Shown here piece after piece: positions 18,652 through 27,385 of a stretch of 61,043 nucleotides of DNA. Below the pieces are notes generated by a model, which worked only from the letters and a program-made list of their open reading frames with translations, did not search any database and had not been told where the DNA came from. The first letter of the stretch is position 1. Every line of letters starts with the position of its first letter. The stretch covers positions 1 through 61,043 of the forward strand of contig NZ_JAFKFW010000033.1 in assembly GCF_017308015.1 (NCBI RefSeq), in the 5' to 3' direction. Position numbers and translations under genes: made by a program. This DNA is from Allobosea sp. GTDB lineage: Bacteria > Pseudomonadota > Alphaproteobacteria > Rhizobiales > Beijerinckiaceae.

Positions 18652-19599
18652 TCATCGGTATTCGATCCGCGGGTCGATCCAGGCATAGAGCATGTCGACC
18701 GTGAGGTTGATCAGCATGTAGGCGACCAGGATCACCAGGATGCAGCCCTGAATCAGCGGGTAGTCGCGGGTACTGATCGCCTGGATCAGCAGGCGCCCGA
18801 GTCCCGGATAGGTGAAGACAGCCTCCGTCACCACGGCGCCGCCGATGAAATTCGCCATCATCAAACCGACGATGGTGACGAAGGGCAGCAGCGCATTGCG
18901 CATGATGTGGAAGCCGACGATGCGGTTCTCCGGTACGCCCTTGGCGCGGGCGGTGCGGACATAGTCGGCCCGCGCCTCGCCGATCAGCGACGCCCGCAGG
19001 AAACGCGCCAGAATGCCCGAAACATAGGTTCCGAGCGTGATCGCCGGCAGCGCGAGGCTGCGCAACGCGTCAACCGGCGATTCCCAGAACGGAACGTGGC
19101 GCGAGGCCGAAGGCAGCCAGCGCAATTCGACAGCGAACAACAGGATCAGCAGGATGCCGAGCCAGAAGGTCGGCACGCCCAGCGCCAGGGCGCTCCAGCC
19201 GCTGAGCAGACGGTCGAGCCAGGAATTCGGCCTCACCGCGCTCGCGATCGCGACGGGAATGCCGATGAGGAGCGCAACGATGATCGCCGCCAGCGCCAGT
19301 TGCAAGGTCGCCGGCAAGCGCTCGCCGATCAGTTGCAGCACAGGCTGGCGGCTGTGCAGCGAGAGCCCGAAATCGCCCGTCGCGGCGCGTCCGAGCCAGT
19401 CCGCGTATTGCACGACCATCGGCCGGTCGAGTCCATAGCGCTGGATCGCGGCGGCGATCTCCTCCGGCCCGGCATTCTCGCCGACGATCACCGCAACCGG
19501 CCCGCCGGGAACGGCATAGATCATCGCGAAGATCGCGAAGGAGGCGAGCAGGAGCACCGGCAGCATCTGGAGGAGGCGGCGCAGGACATAGGCCGTCAT
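18652..19599 (-). CDS. Peptide-type ABC transporter permease (DppB/OppB family), set 1
   Basis: 315 residues. The N-terminal helix is MTAYVLRRLLQMLPVLLLAS, a periplasmic domain (PGGPVAVIVGENAGPEEI) follows, then five more membrane segments. The EAA loop facing the ATPase is in YVRTARAKGVPENRIVGFHIMRNALLP. The ATG overlaps the stop of the DppC-type gene (ATGA). It is the last gene of the operon that begins with the M81 gene at 23603. This operon encodes no ATPase. Confidence 0.93.
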   Translation of the reverse strand: MTAYVLRRLLQMLPVLLLASFAIFAMIYAVPGGPVAVIVGENAGPEEIAAAIQRYGLDRPMVVQYADWLGRAATGDFGLSLHSRQPVLQLIGERLPATLQLALAAIIVALLIGIPVAIASAVRPNSWLDRLLSGWSALALGVPTFWLGILLILLFAVELRWLPSASRHVPFWESPVDALRSLALPAITLGTYVSGILARFLRASLIGEARADYVRTARAKGVPENRIVGFHIMRNALLPFVTIVGLMMANFIGGAVVTEAVFTYPGLGRLLIQAISTRDYPLIQGCILVILVAYMLINLTVDMLYAWIDPRIEYR

Positions 19600-20474
19600 C
19601 GCCGGCCCCCGATCGTCTCGCCGCTGGCATCGGTCTCGTCGCGATCGAGGATCGCGGTCAGCGCCCGGCCGATCGTGTCGAGCGACAGGATCGTCAGCGT
19701 CAGCACGATACCGGGCAGCACCGCATAGGTCGGCGCCTCGTAGAGATAGGATTTGCCGGTGCGCAGCATCTCGCCCCAACTCGGCGTCGGAGGCGGCACG
19801 CCGACCCCCAGGAAGGCGAGCGCCGCCTCGAGCAGGATCGCGATCGAGGCCAGTACGATCGCCTGAACCACCAACGGGCTCAAAGCATTAGGAAGAATCG
19901 TTTTGAACATGATGTAGCCGGGACTTCCGCCGAAGCCGCGCACCGCCGTGACGAAATCGAGCTGGCGCAAGGCCATGACCTGGGCCCGCGCGATGCGGGC
20001 GAATCCCGGGATACCGGCTATGCCGACCGCGATCAGCGCCGCCCCCTGGCTGCGTCCGAGCACGGCGATCAGCGCCATCGCGAACAGGATGTTCGGCAGC
20101 GCCAGCAGCACGTCGATGCAGCGCATCAGCAGGGAATCGCGCCAGTCGCCATAGAAGCCGGCGGCGAGCCCGACCGGCACGCCGACCAGAGCCGCGATGA
20201 CGACCGCGCCGGCGGCCGTCAGCAGCGATGTCCGCGCGCCATAGATCACCCGCGCCAGAATATCGCGGCCGAGTTCGTCGGTGCCGAACCAGTTCTCGGC
20301 GGAAGGCGGCAGCAGCGAAGCTGCCACGCTCTGCGAGAGCGGATCGAAGGGCAGAACGGTCGCGAAAGCCGCCGCCAGCGCGACCAGCGCAAGGAAGCCG
20401 AGCCCTAAAGCCGCGCCGCGCCGGGCCAACAGCCGGCGCAGCAATCCCTTCATCCTGGCAAGAACATCCATCAT
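19596..20474 (-). CDS. Peptide-type ABC transporter permease (DppC/OppC family), set 1
   Basis: 292 residues with the N-terminal OppC-type segment, the FGTDELGRDILARVIYGARTSL motif typical of DppC, and about six membrane helices. The EAA loop is around ARAQVMALRQLDFVTAVRGFGGSPGYIMFKTILPNALSPL. It pairs with the DppB-type protein encoded downstream with a 4-bp overlap. The binding-protein gene lies 43 bp upstream. Confidence 0.93.
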   Translation of the reverse strand: MMDVLARMKGLLRRLLARRGAALGLGFLALVALAAAFATVLPFDPLSQSVAASLLPPSAENWFGTDELGRDILARVIYGARTSLLTAAGAVVIAALVGVPVGLAAGFYGDWRDSLLMRCIDVLLALPNILFAMALIAVLGRSQGAALIAVGIAGIPGFARIARAQVMALRQLDFVTAVRGFGGSPGYIMFKTILPNALSPLVVQAIVLASIAILLEAALAFLGVGVPPPTPSWGEMLRTGKSYLYEAPTYAVLPGIVLTLTILSLDTIGRALTAILDRDETDASGETIGGRR

Positions 20475-20517
20475 CGCCGGGCGCCGCGCTCGCGCCGCCC
20501 GGGGTCGTCAAGCCGCA

Positions 20518-22056
20518 TCATTTGAAGCCGATGGTGCGGGCGATGAACAGATTGTCGATGTCGAGCGTGATGCCGCCGATCTTGTCGGAAGCGACGATCA
20601 GGCCGACATCGTAGGAATTGGTGGGGATGCCGAAGGCTTCCTCGACCATGACCTTGTTGAGGTTGTCATAGGCCGCCTTGACCTCGGCCGCGCCGCCCGA
20701 GGCGCCATCGACCTTGGCAATCGCCGCAACATAGTCCGGATGCGGATGCGGGTCCTTCAGGATCGGATTGCCCGAGGTGCGGTAGATCGAGTTGGTCGTG
20801 ACCCGCGACGGGAATTTCTGGACATTGCCGACAGCCCCGAAAGTCGCGGCGAAATCGCCGCCGAGCAGCGCGGTGACGTATTCCGCGCCCTGCCGCATGT
20901 CGAGTTCGACGGGGATGCCGACCTTCTGCAGCGAACCCTGCACGATCTGGCTGATCGCGACGGAAGACTCGTCGCTGCCGTTGACCAGGAGCTTCCAGTT
21001 CTTGATCTCGTCGGCGGAAAGGCCGGAAGCTGCGATCAGCTTCTTGGCCTTCTCCAGGTCATAGGCATAGGTCGCGTTGTAGCTTTCGTCATAGGCCGGG
21101 CTCGCCGGCGCCCAGGGCAGCGCCACGACCTTGCCCATGCCGGCATAGCCGACGCGCAGGATGCTCGCCCGGTCCATCAGATGGTTGAAGGCCTGCCGGA
21201 ACGACTTGTTTCGGAACGGCCCGCGCGTCGAGTTGATGCGGAAGACCTGCACCAGCGGTCCCGGTCCGGCGAAGACCTGGAAGCCGGCATTCTTGAGCCT
21301 GACCGCGCTGCGCGAGGAACCGTTATAGACGATGTCGACCGCGCCCGATTCCAGCGCCGCGCTCGCCGATGCATCCTCGCTGAACACCGTGAAGACGAGG
21401 TCCTGCACGATCGGCTGCTTCTCGCGCCAGTATTTCGGATTGGCCTTGAGCGTCAGGCTCTGGCCGACGGCCCGGTTGACCAGCGTGTAGGGTCCGGTCC
21501 CGGCCGGGACGGTCTCGACCGTGTCAATGCCCTTGGGGTCGATCGGGATCAGGAATTGCAGCAGGTCGAGCATCTGCCGCTCGGGCACCGGCGCCTTGAA
21601 GTTGATCGTCACCGTGGCATCGTCCGGCGCCGACCAGTCCTTCACGATCGACATCGTGGAGAACACGTTCTTGCCGCGCTTGGGATCCGCGCCCTTCTGC
21701 AGGGTCGCCAGCACGGAATCCGCCTTGAACGGCGTGCCGCTATGGAAGGTCACGCCGCTGCGCAGCTTCAGCGTCACCGACGTCTTGTCGGGCGCAATGT
21801 TCCATTCGGTCGCGAGGCTAGGCTCCGGTTTTCCCTCCGGGGTGTACTCGATCAGGCTGTCGTAGAGGTTCTTGATGACGTGGAAATTCACCGTCGAGAG
21901 CTGCTGTGGATCGTAGTTCGCCAGCTCGCTCAGCACGGCGACGCGCAGCCTCCCGCCCTTGAGCTGCTGGGCGGAGGCCGGCAGGCCACCCGCCAGGGAC
22001 ACACTCGCCAGCGCTAGGCCGGCCATGCCGAATTGACGTCGCGACAGCTTTGTCAT
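20518..22056 (-). CDS. ABC transporter substrate-binding protein, peptide family (SBP_bac_5), set 1
   Basis: 512 residues, periplasmic. The signal peptide starts MTKLSRRQFGMAGLALASVS with a twin arginine at 6-7, suggesting Tat export, and ends near ASAQQ. The mature part has the family features NYDPQQLSTVNFHVIKNLYDSL and LRSGVTFHSGTPFKADSV. Ligands in this family are di- and oligopeptides, nickel or glycosides; linkage to M81 peptidases favours a peptide-like compound. GAGGGG precedes the ATG at 22056. It follows the M81 gene by 32 bp. Confidence 0.93.
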   Translation of the reverse strand: MTKLSRRQFGMAGLALASVSLAGGLPASAQQLKGGRLRVAVLSELANYDPQQLSTVNFHVIKNLYDSLIEYTPEGKPEPSLATEWNIAPDKTSVTLKLRSGVTFHSGTPFKADSVLATLQKGADPKRGKNVFSTMSIVKDWSAPDDATVTINFKAPVPERQMLDLLQFLIPIDPKGIDTVETVPAGTGPYTLVNRAVGQSLTLKANPKYWREKQPIVQDLVFTVFSEDASASAALESGAVDIVYNGSSRSAVRLKNAGFQVFAGPGPLVQVFRINSTRGPFRNKSFRQAFNHLMDRASILRVGYAGMGKVVALPWAPASPAYDESYNATYAYDLEKAKKLIAASGLSADEIKNWKLLVNGSDESSVAISQIVQGSLQKVGIPVELDMRQGAEYVTALLGGDFAATFGAVGNVQKFPSRVTTNSIYRTSGNPILKDPHPHPDYVAAIAKVDGASGGAAEVKAAYDNLNKVMVEEAFGIPTNSYDVGLIVASDKIGGITLDIDNLFIARTIGFK

Positions 22057-22088
22057 CGCTTTCCCCTCTCGTTGTGTTCGGTTTCGTC

Positions 22089-23603
22089 TCAGCTTTTCCC
22101 CGCTCCTGGCTGGGACGAATGCGCCCGCCAGTCGCTTATTGTCTCCAACGGATAGACCGGACGCGGAATCCGCTGCCACGGCAGGGTGAACACGTCCGAT
22201 TGCCCCGGCCCGCGCGTGTCGGCGCGGACGAGCCCGGAGGCGATGCGGTCGAAATACTGGAAGTTCGAGGCGGTCTTGAGCACCGCCATCTTGTATTCGG
22301 AGAGGTCGATGCCGAAGGCCTCGTAGACATCGGGGACGTTGCCCGCGACGCCGCGCAGTTCCGAGATCAGCAGTGTCACTGGCCCGACATCGAAGACCGC
22401 GACCCGGCCCATGTCGACTTCCGGCTGGTGGTTGAACCTCAGCGGGATCGATCCGCCGCCGAGCTTGCGCACCCTCCCCGTCACGGTCAGCGGCTTGAAG
22501 AAGGCGGTCGCTGCATCGCCGCCGAGCGGCAGAGTGACCTCGGCGCCCTCGCCCGCCGCCGTCAGCGTCGCGACGGCCTTGGGCGAGATCAGCGGGATCA
22601 GCGCCTTGCTCCTGATGCCGAGCCGCAGCATCGATTCCAGCAGCAGGTTGCTGTCGCCGGCCGCGCCGCCGAAGACGGTGTCGCCGGTATCGCTGACCAC
22701 GACCATGCCGCGCTCTGCCGCATCGGCCTTGCGCACGGCATCATCGATGGAGACCGCTTCGCGCACCTGAAAATCATCGCGCATCGACCAGGCGAGATCG
22801 GCCAGTTCGTCCGCCAGCTTCTCGGCCAGCGCCTGATCGCCATCGGTGACGACGATCGTCGACCAGCCGCCCTCGGCGACATCGAGCCAGGGCTGCATCG
22901 GATAGTTCGAGGCCTGCAGGACGCGCCGGTCGGCTTCGATCGCCCGCGCTCGATCGAACCAGACCTTCATCGGCCCCTTCGAGGTCAGGAACTGTTCCTG
23001 ATGCGAGAGCAACGGAATCTTGCGCCAGGCCATCACTGGCTTGCACTTCTCGGTGAGGATGCGCAGCAGCACCTCGGTCCCGACCTTGCCGGTATCGAAC
23101 ACGTCATGCGGCTGGGTGCGGTGCCCGACGATGGCCGTACAGTTGGCCATGATCTTGTGGGTGACATTGGCGTGATGATCGAGCCCCAGCAGGATCGGCA
23201 CATCCGGCCCGAGGATCCTGCGGCAGAGCTCGGCCTGCTCGCCCTCGACATCGTCGATGCCCTCGGCCGCGCAGGCGCCATGCAGATGCAGGACGAGCCC
23301 GTCGATCGGCCCGACCGTCTCCAGCCCGGCCCGGATCTTCGCCTGGAAGAAATCGAAGGCCTCGCGGGAGATGCGCCCGCCCGCAACGGCCCAGGCACGG
23401 ATGATCGGGATCGTCTCGACAGCGAGTCCGCTTTCCTTCACCGCCGCATAATGCCCGCCGATCTGGCCGATCTCGCCGAACTGCCGGGCGATCTCCTCGC
23501 CCTCGACGAGGCCGAACGCCTCGAAATCGGCGAGCGTCGTCAGCAGCGGATTGAAGTCGTTCGTCTCCTGAACGATGTGGATCAGCGCCAGACGCACGGG
23601 CAT
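22089..23603 (-). CDS. M81-family metallopeptidase (MlrC-like), copy 1
   Basis: 504 residues. MlrC of microcystin degraders, the namesake, cleaves linearised microcystin peptides as a zinc enzyme. Likely metal ligands are Asp-x-His in GLDHHANVTHK and a histidine in HRTQPHDVFDTG. The C-terminal MlrC domain has DTGDTVFGGAAGDSNLLLESML. It heads an operon with binding protein and two permeases and is preceded by operator B and a TTGACG promoter, so peptidase and importer are expressed together. Divergent in sequence from copies 2 and 3. Confidence 0.9.
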   Translation of the reverse strand: MPVRLALIHIVQETNDFNPLLTTLADFEAFGLVEGEEIARQFGEIGQIGGHYAAVKESGLAVETIPIIRAWAVAGGRISREAFDFFQAKIRAGLETVGPIDGLVLHLHGACAAEGIDDVEGEQAELCRRILGPDVPILLGLDHHANVTHKIMANCTAIVGHRTQPHDVFDTGKVGTEVLLRILTEKCKPVMAWRKIPLLSHQEQFLTSKGPMKVWFDRARAIEADRRVLQASNYPMQPWLDVAEGGWSTIVVTDGDQALAEKLADELADLAWSMRDDFQVREAVSIDDAVRKADAAERGMVVVSDTGDTVFGGAAGDSNLLLESMLRLGIRSKALIPLISPKAVATLTAAGEGAEVTLPLGGDAATAFFKPLTVTGRVRKLGGGSIPLRFNHQPEVDMGRVAVFDVGPVTLLISELRGVAGNVPDVYEAFGIDLSEYKMAVLKTASNFQYFDRIASGLVRADTRGPGQSDVFTLPWQRIPRPVYPLETISDWRAHSSQPGAGKS

Positions 23604-23719
23604 CCTCCCGGATTGCGGCTTCGCGGATCCGGCCGGTGCCGGGCGAAGCGGTTGGTCGACTTCAGGGCATCGTTCCCGGCTGCATTTCGGTCGATCGGCA
23701 GCCCGGCCTCATCGTCAAA

Positions 23720-23749
23720 AGCGTAATTGCGCCAAACATTTCACGTCAA
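23720..23749 (-). promoter_or_regulatory. Predicted promoter of the M81/ABC importer set 1 operon
   Basis: On the minus strand TTGACG (23744-23749), 18-bp spacer and TACGCT (23720-23725). The -35 lies exactly 9 bp after operator B. The leader to the ATG at 23603 is about 110 bases and holds no gene. Confidence 0.65.
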
Positions 23750-23750
23750 G

Positions 23751-23783
23751 GATTGGATGTTCCATCTGAAGGAACATCCAATC
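23751..23783. promoter_or_regulatory. Operator B inside a 33-bp perfect inverted repeat
   Basis: Core operator GTTCC-ATCTGAA-GGAAC (23759-23775) is extended to perfect 13-bp arms, GATTGGATGTTCC and its complement. It begins at the stop codon of the oppF-like gene on the minus strand and ends just before the -35 of the next operon. It can thus act as operator in DNA and as a 3'-end hairpin of the upstream transcript; no T-run follows. Confidence 0.75.
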
Positions 23784-24741
23784 ACGCAGCCGCGCTGCGG
23801 CCCTGCGGCCAGTAGCGGCAGGAGACGCCATGCCCCGGCGCGACCTCATGCCATTCGGACGTCCCTGCCCGCACATGATCGACACCCTGGACGCAAGCCC
23901 CGCCATCGCCGTCGAGGAAGCGCAGATCGGGCGGGGCGCGCCGGAGCCGCTCGCGCTGGAGCACGGGATCGGGTACCGGCACCGCATCGAGCAGGAGCTG
24001 CGTGTAAGGGTGAGCCGGGCTGTCATAGACCTGCGCCGCGCTGCCCATCTCGACGATGCGCCCGCGGAACATCACAGCGACGCGATGCGCCATCTCGCGG
24101 ACGATGGCGAGGTCATGCGCGATGAACAGATAGGACAGGCCGAGCTTTTGCTGCAGCGATTGCAGCAGCGTGACGATCTGCGCCTGCGTGCGGACGTCGA
24201 GTGCCGAGACCGGTTCATCGCAAACAACGAAATCGGGATTGACCGCCAGCGCCCGGGCGATGACGACGCGCTGGCGCTGGCCGCCGGAGAACTCATGCGG
24301 ATAGCGCCTTGTCATCGCGGGGTCGAGATTGACCAGCTCCAGCAGCTCTTCGACGCGCTCGCGGATGCGGTTGGCCGGCACCGTGCGATGAACCTGCAAG
24401 GGCTCGCTCAGGATCTGCCCGATCGTCATGCGCGGATGCAGGCTGGAATAGGGGTTCTGCAGCACGAACTGCATGTGCCGGCGCATCCGGCGCAAATCGC
24501 CGGAACGCATCGTCGTCAATTCCTGCCCGAGCAGCTTGACCGAGCCCTCGCTCGCCTTCTGGAGCTGGAGGATGGCGCGTCCCGCCGTGGTCTTGCCGGA
24601 GCCGGACTGGCCGACGAGCCCAAGCGTCTGCCCCGGCCCGATATCGAAGGAGAGGCCCTCCACCGCCTTGACCGGCGGTGCGCCGCGCCGCGCCGGAAAC
24701 AGCACCGAGAGGTCGCGGACCTGCAGCAGCGGCTCCGTCAT
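23782..24741 (-). CDS. Peptide ABC transporter ATP-binding protein (OppF/DppF family)
   Basis: 319 residues. The Walker A GQSGSGKTTAGRAIL lies near residue 47, then the Q-loop FVLQNPYSSLHPRMTIGQIL, signature [15 protein letters not shown], Walker B FVVCDEPVSALD and switch IAHDLAIVREMAH. The C-terminal OppF/DppF tail has HPYTQLLLDAVPVPDP and ends in a Cys-containing segment. The start overlaps the stop of the OppD-like gene (ATGA). It is the last gene of the second importer operon. With OppD it forms the only ATPase pair for both permease sets of the island. Confidence 0.94.
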   Translation of the reverse strand: MTEPLLQVRDLSVLFPARRGAPPVKAVEGLSFDIGPGQTLGLVGQSGSGKTTAGRAILQLQKASEGSVKLLGQELTTMRSGDLRRMRRHMQFVLQNPYSSLHPRMTIGQILSEPLQVHRTVPANRIRERVEELLELVNLDPAMTRRYPHEFSGGQRQRVVIARALAVNPDFVVCDEPVSALDVRTQAQIVTLLQSLQQKLGLSYLFIAHDLAIVREMAHRVAVMFRGRIVEMGSAAQVYDSPAHPYTQLLLDAVPVPDPVLQRERLRRAPPDLRFLDGDGGACVQGVDHVRAGTSEWHEVAPGHGVSCRYWPQGRSAAA

Positions 24742-25550
24742 CGCACCGCCCCCGTCTCGTGCAGGCGCGGCACCGCATCGAGCAGCGCCCGCGTATAGGC
24801 GTGCTGCGGTTCGGCGAAAACGGTGTCGACCGGCCCTGCCTCGACGATCTCGCCGCGATACATCACGTTCACCCGGTCGACCATGCCGGCGACCACGCCG
24901 AAATCATGGGTGATCAGCATCAGCGCCATGCCGCGCTCCTCCCGCAGCCGCAGCAGCAGGCGCAGGATCTGCGCCTGCACGGTGACGTCGAGCGCCGTCG
25001 TCGGCTCGTCGGCGATCAAGAGGTCCGGCTCGCAGGAGATCGCGATCGCGATCAGCACGCGCTGGCGCTGCCCGCCCGAGAACTGATGCGGGAAATCGTC
25101 GATCCGCCGCGCCGGGTCGGGGATGCCGACGAGGTCGAGCAGTTCGATGCTGCGCTCGCGTGCGTCCTTCACGGAGAGGCCGAGATGGCGGCGCAGCATG
25201 TCGCCCATCTGTGCGCCGATGCTCATCACCGGGTTGAGCGAGGTCATCGGGTCCTGGAAGACCATGGCGATGCGCCGGCCGCGCAGGTCGCGCATCTCGT
25301 CTTCGCCAAGCCCGAGCAAGTCCTGCCCCCAGAAGGCGACTGAGCCTCCAAGCCCGATCGAGGCACCCTCCGGCGCCAGGCGCATGAGGGCCTTGGCAGT
25401 GACGCTCTTGCCGCAGCCGGATTCACCGACGAAGCCGACCGCCTCGTCGGCATTGATGTCAAAGGAGATGCCGCGCACCGCCTGGATCACTTCGCGACGC
25501 GTCGTCACGGTCGCGGTCAGGTCGCGCACCCTGAGCAGCGGGCCGGTCAT
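24738..25550 (-). CDS. Peptide ABC transporter ATP-binding protein (OppD/DppD family)
   Basis: 270 residues. It has Walker [17 protein letters not shown]-loop [20 protein letters not shown], signature [15 protein letters not shown], Walker [21 protein letters not shown] and switch [13 protein letters not shown]. It is shorter than typical DppD (about 325): the C-terminal region stops soon after [16 protein letters not shown], so the iron-sulfur-type Cys tail is missing. ATG at 25550 overlaps the permease stop (ATGA); an in-frame reading continues far upstream but is antisense-like noise. Confidence 0.93.
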   Translation of the reverse strand: MTGPLLRVRDLTATVTTRREVIQAVRGISFDINADEAVGFVGESGCGKSVTAKALMRLAPEGASIGLGGSVAFWGQDLLGLGEDEMRDLRGRRIAMVFQDPMTSLNPVMSIGAQMGDMLRRHLGLSVKDARERSIELLDLVGIPDPARRIDDFPHQFSGGQRQRVLIAIAISCEPDLLIADEPTTALDVTVQAQILRLLLRLREERGMALMLITHDFGVVAGMVDRVNVMYRGEIVEAGPVDTVFAEPQHAYTRALLDAVPRLHETGAVR

Positions 25551-26413
25551 CGCACGCTCCCCACGTCGAGAACCTCGCGCAAGCCATTGGCAATGATGAT
25601 GAAGGTCAGCGTCGCGAAGACGATCGCCAGCGCCGGGCCCACCACCGTCAGCGGCGCGAGTTCCATGAACTGGCGCGCTTCCGAGAGCATGCCGCCCCAG
25701 TTCGGATCGGGCGGCGGCGGGCCAAGACCGAGGAACGACAGAGCCGTCACCGTGAAGATCGTCTGCGACAGCGTCAAGCTGGTCGCGACGAGGATCGGCG
25801 AGACCACGATCGGCAGGATATGGCGCAGCACCAGCCTGATCTCGCTCATGCCGACGCTGCGCGCCGCCTCGACATGGTCCCATTGCTTGACGCTGAGCAC
25901 CGGCGCCCGCACCACCCGCGCCATGGCCGGCGTGTAGACGATGGCGATGGTCAGGATCAGATTGGGTACGGTCGGCCCCAGCGCCGCCACCACCGCGATC
26001 GCCAGCAGCAGCACCGGGAAGGCGAAGACGACATCCAGCAGCCGCATGATGATCTCGTCGGTGCGCCCGCCGAGGTAGCCGGCCGCGAGCCCGAGGATCA
26101 GCCCGGCCACCAGCGCGATCAGCACGGCCGAGACCGTGATGAGCAGCGTCGTGCGCCCGCCGACGATCAGGCGGCTCAAGACGTCGCGCCCGATCGAATC
26201 CGTACCGAGCCAATGCGCGGCACTGGCCGGCGCCAGCGAATCCGGCGAAGTGGCGGACGGGTCATAAGGCGCGACCAGCGGCGCGAAGATCGTCAGCACC
26301 AGCATCAGTGCGAGCATGGCAAGGCCAAGGCCTAGCAGCAGCCAGCCCTGCGTGACCCCCGCCCCCTTGCGCGGTGTGGCAACCGGCGCGTTGTCCTGCA
26401 CGGCCCCGCTCAC
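25547..26413 (-). CDS. Peptide-type ABC transporter permease (DppC/OppC family), set 2
   Basis: 288 residues. The N-terminal helix is followed by APYDPSATSPDSLAPASAAH, LGTDSIGRDVLSRLIVGGRTTL and about five more membrane spans. The EAA loop is near APVLSVKQWDHVEAARSVGMSEIRLVLRHILP. Coupled by 4-bp overlaps to its partner permease upstream and the OppD-like ATPase downstream. Confidence 0.93.
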   Translation of the reverse strand: MSGAVQDNAPVATPRKGAGVTQGWLLLGLGLAMLALMLVLTIFAPLVAPYDPSATSPDSLAPASAAHWLGTDSIGRDVLSRLIVGGRTTLLITVSAVLIALVAGLILGLAAGYLGGRTDEIIMRLLDVVFAFPVLLLAIAVVAALGPTVPNLILTIAIVYTPAMARVVRAPVLSVKQWDHVEAARSVGMSEIRLVLRHILPIVVSPILVATSLTLSQTIFTVTALSFLGLGPPPPDPNWGGMLSEARQFMELAPLTVVGPALAIVFATLTFIIIANGLREVLDVGSVR

Positions 26414-27351
26414 ATCTGCACCCGTGCATCGACGCGGGCATAGGCGATATCGATCGCCGTATTGACCAGTACGACGATACCGGCGGCGACCAGCACGATC
26501 GCCTGAATCACCGGATAGTCGCGGCTGTTGATGGAATCGAACAGGTACTGGCCCATGCCGGGAATAGCGAAGATGGTCTCGACCAGGATGCTGCCGCCGA
26601 GCAGCGCCGCGATCTTCAGGCCGGCCGCGGTGATCACCGGCGTCAAGGCGTTGCGCATCAGATAGTCGCGCAGGATCGCGGCCGGGGTCAGCCCCTTGGC
26701 GCGGGCGACCATGACGAAATCCTGGTTGGCGACCTCGAGCACGGCGGCGCGCGTGTTCTCCGCGATGGTGACGGAGACCGCGAGCGCCAGCGCGAAGGCG
26801 GGCAGCAGCAGGCTGGCGAGATTGCCGAGCGGGCTCTCAAGAAAGGGCGTGTAGCCGAGCACCGTGATCTCGGGGAAGTAGAGCCCGAAGAGCAGCACGA
26901 TCAGCGTCGCGACGACATAGTTCGGCACCGCCAGCATCAGCCCGTTCCAGAGCCGCACCAGCCAGTCGGTCGCACCGCGCAGGCGCGCCGCCGCGAGCCC
27001 GGAAGCGACACCCATCACCGCAGCGATGACCGCGGCGAGCAACGTGAGCTGGAACGTCACCGCGAGCCGGCCGAGCAATTCGCCGAGCACCGGCTGGCGC
27101 GTGACGAAGGACTTGCCGAAATCGCCGGTCAGCGCAGAGCCGAGCCAGTGCAGATATTGCGCCATCAGCGGCTGGTCGAGGCCGAGGTCCCGCCGGATCG
27201 TCGCCAGCACCTCCGGCGCCACGCTCTGAGAGCCCGCTGCGGCGATGGCGAAATCGCCGGGAATGGCCCGCATCAGCATGAAGGCGACGAAGGAGACGCC
27301 GAGCAGGATCGCGGCCATCCAGGCGAGACGCCCGAGGACGAAACGCGTCAT
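26410..27351 (-). CDS. Peptide-type ABC transporter permease (DppB/OppB family), set 2
   Basis: 313 residues. It has the N-terminal MTRFVLGRLAWMAAILLGVS, a periplasmic PGDFAIAAAGSQSVAPEVLATI segment, and the EAA loop FVMVARAKGLTPAAILRDYLMRNALTP. The ATG at 27351 is preceded by GGAGG at 7 bases, which decides against a TTG two codons earlier. It follows the binding-protein gene by about 34 bp. Confidence 0.93.
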   Translation of the reverse strand: MTRFVLGRLAWMAAILLGVSFVAFMLMRAIPGDFAIAAAGSQSVAPEVLATIRRDLGLDQPLMAQYLHWLGSALTGDFGKSFVTRQPVLGELLGRLAVTFQLTLLAAVIAAVMGVASGLAAARLRGATDWLVRLWNGLMLAVPNYVVATLIVLLFGLYFPEITVLGYTPFLESPLGNLASLLLPAFALALAVSVTIAENTRAAVLEVANQDFVMVARAKGLTPAAILRDYLMRNALTPVITAAGLKIAALLGGSILVETIFAIPGMGQYLFDSINSRDYPVIQAIVLVAAGIVVLVNTAIDIAYARVDARVQM

Positions 27352-27385
27352 CGGCAAACCTCCGCCGGAAGGCGGCAGGCCGGAC

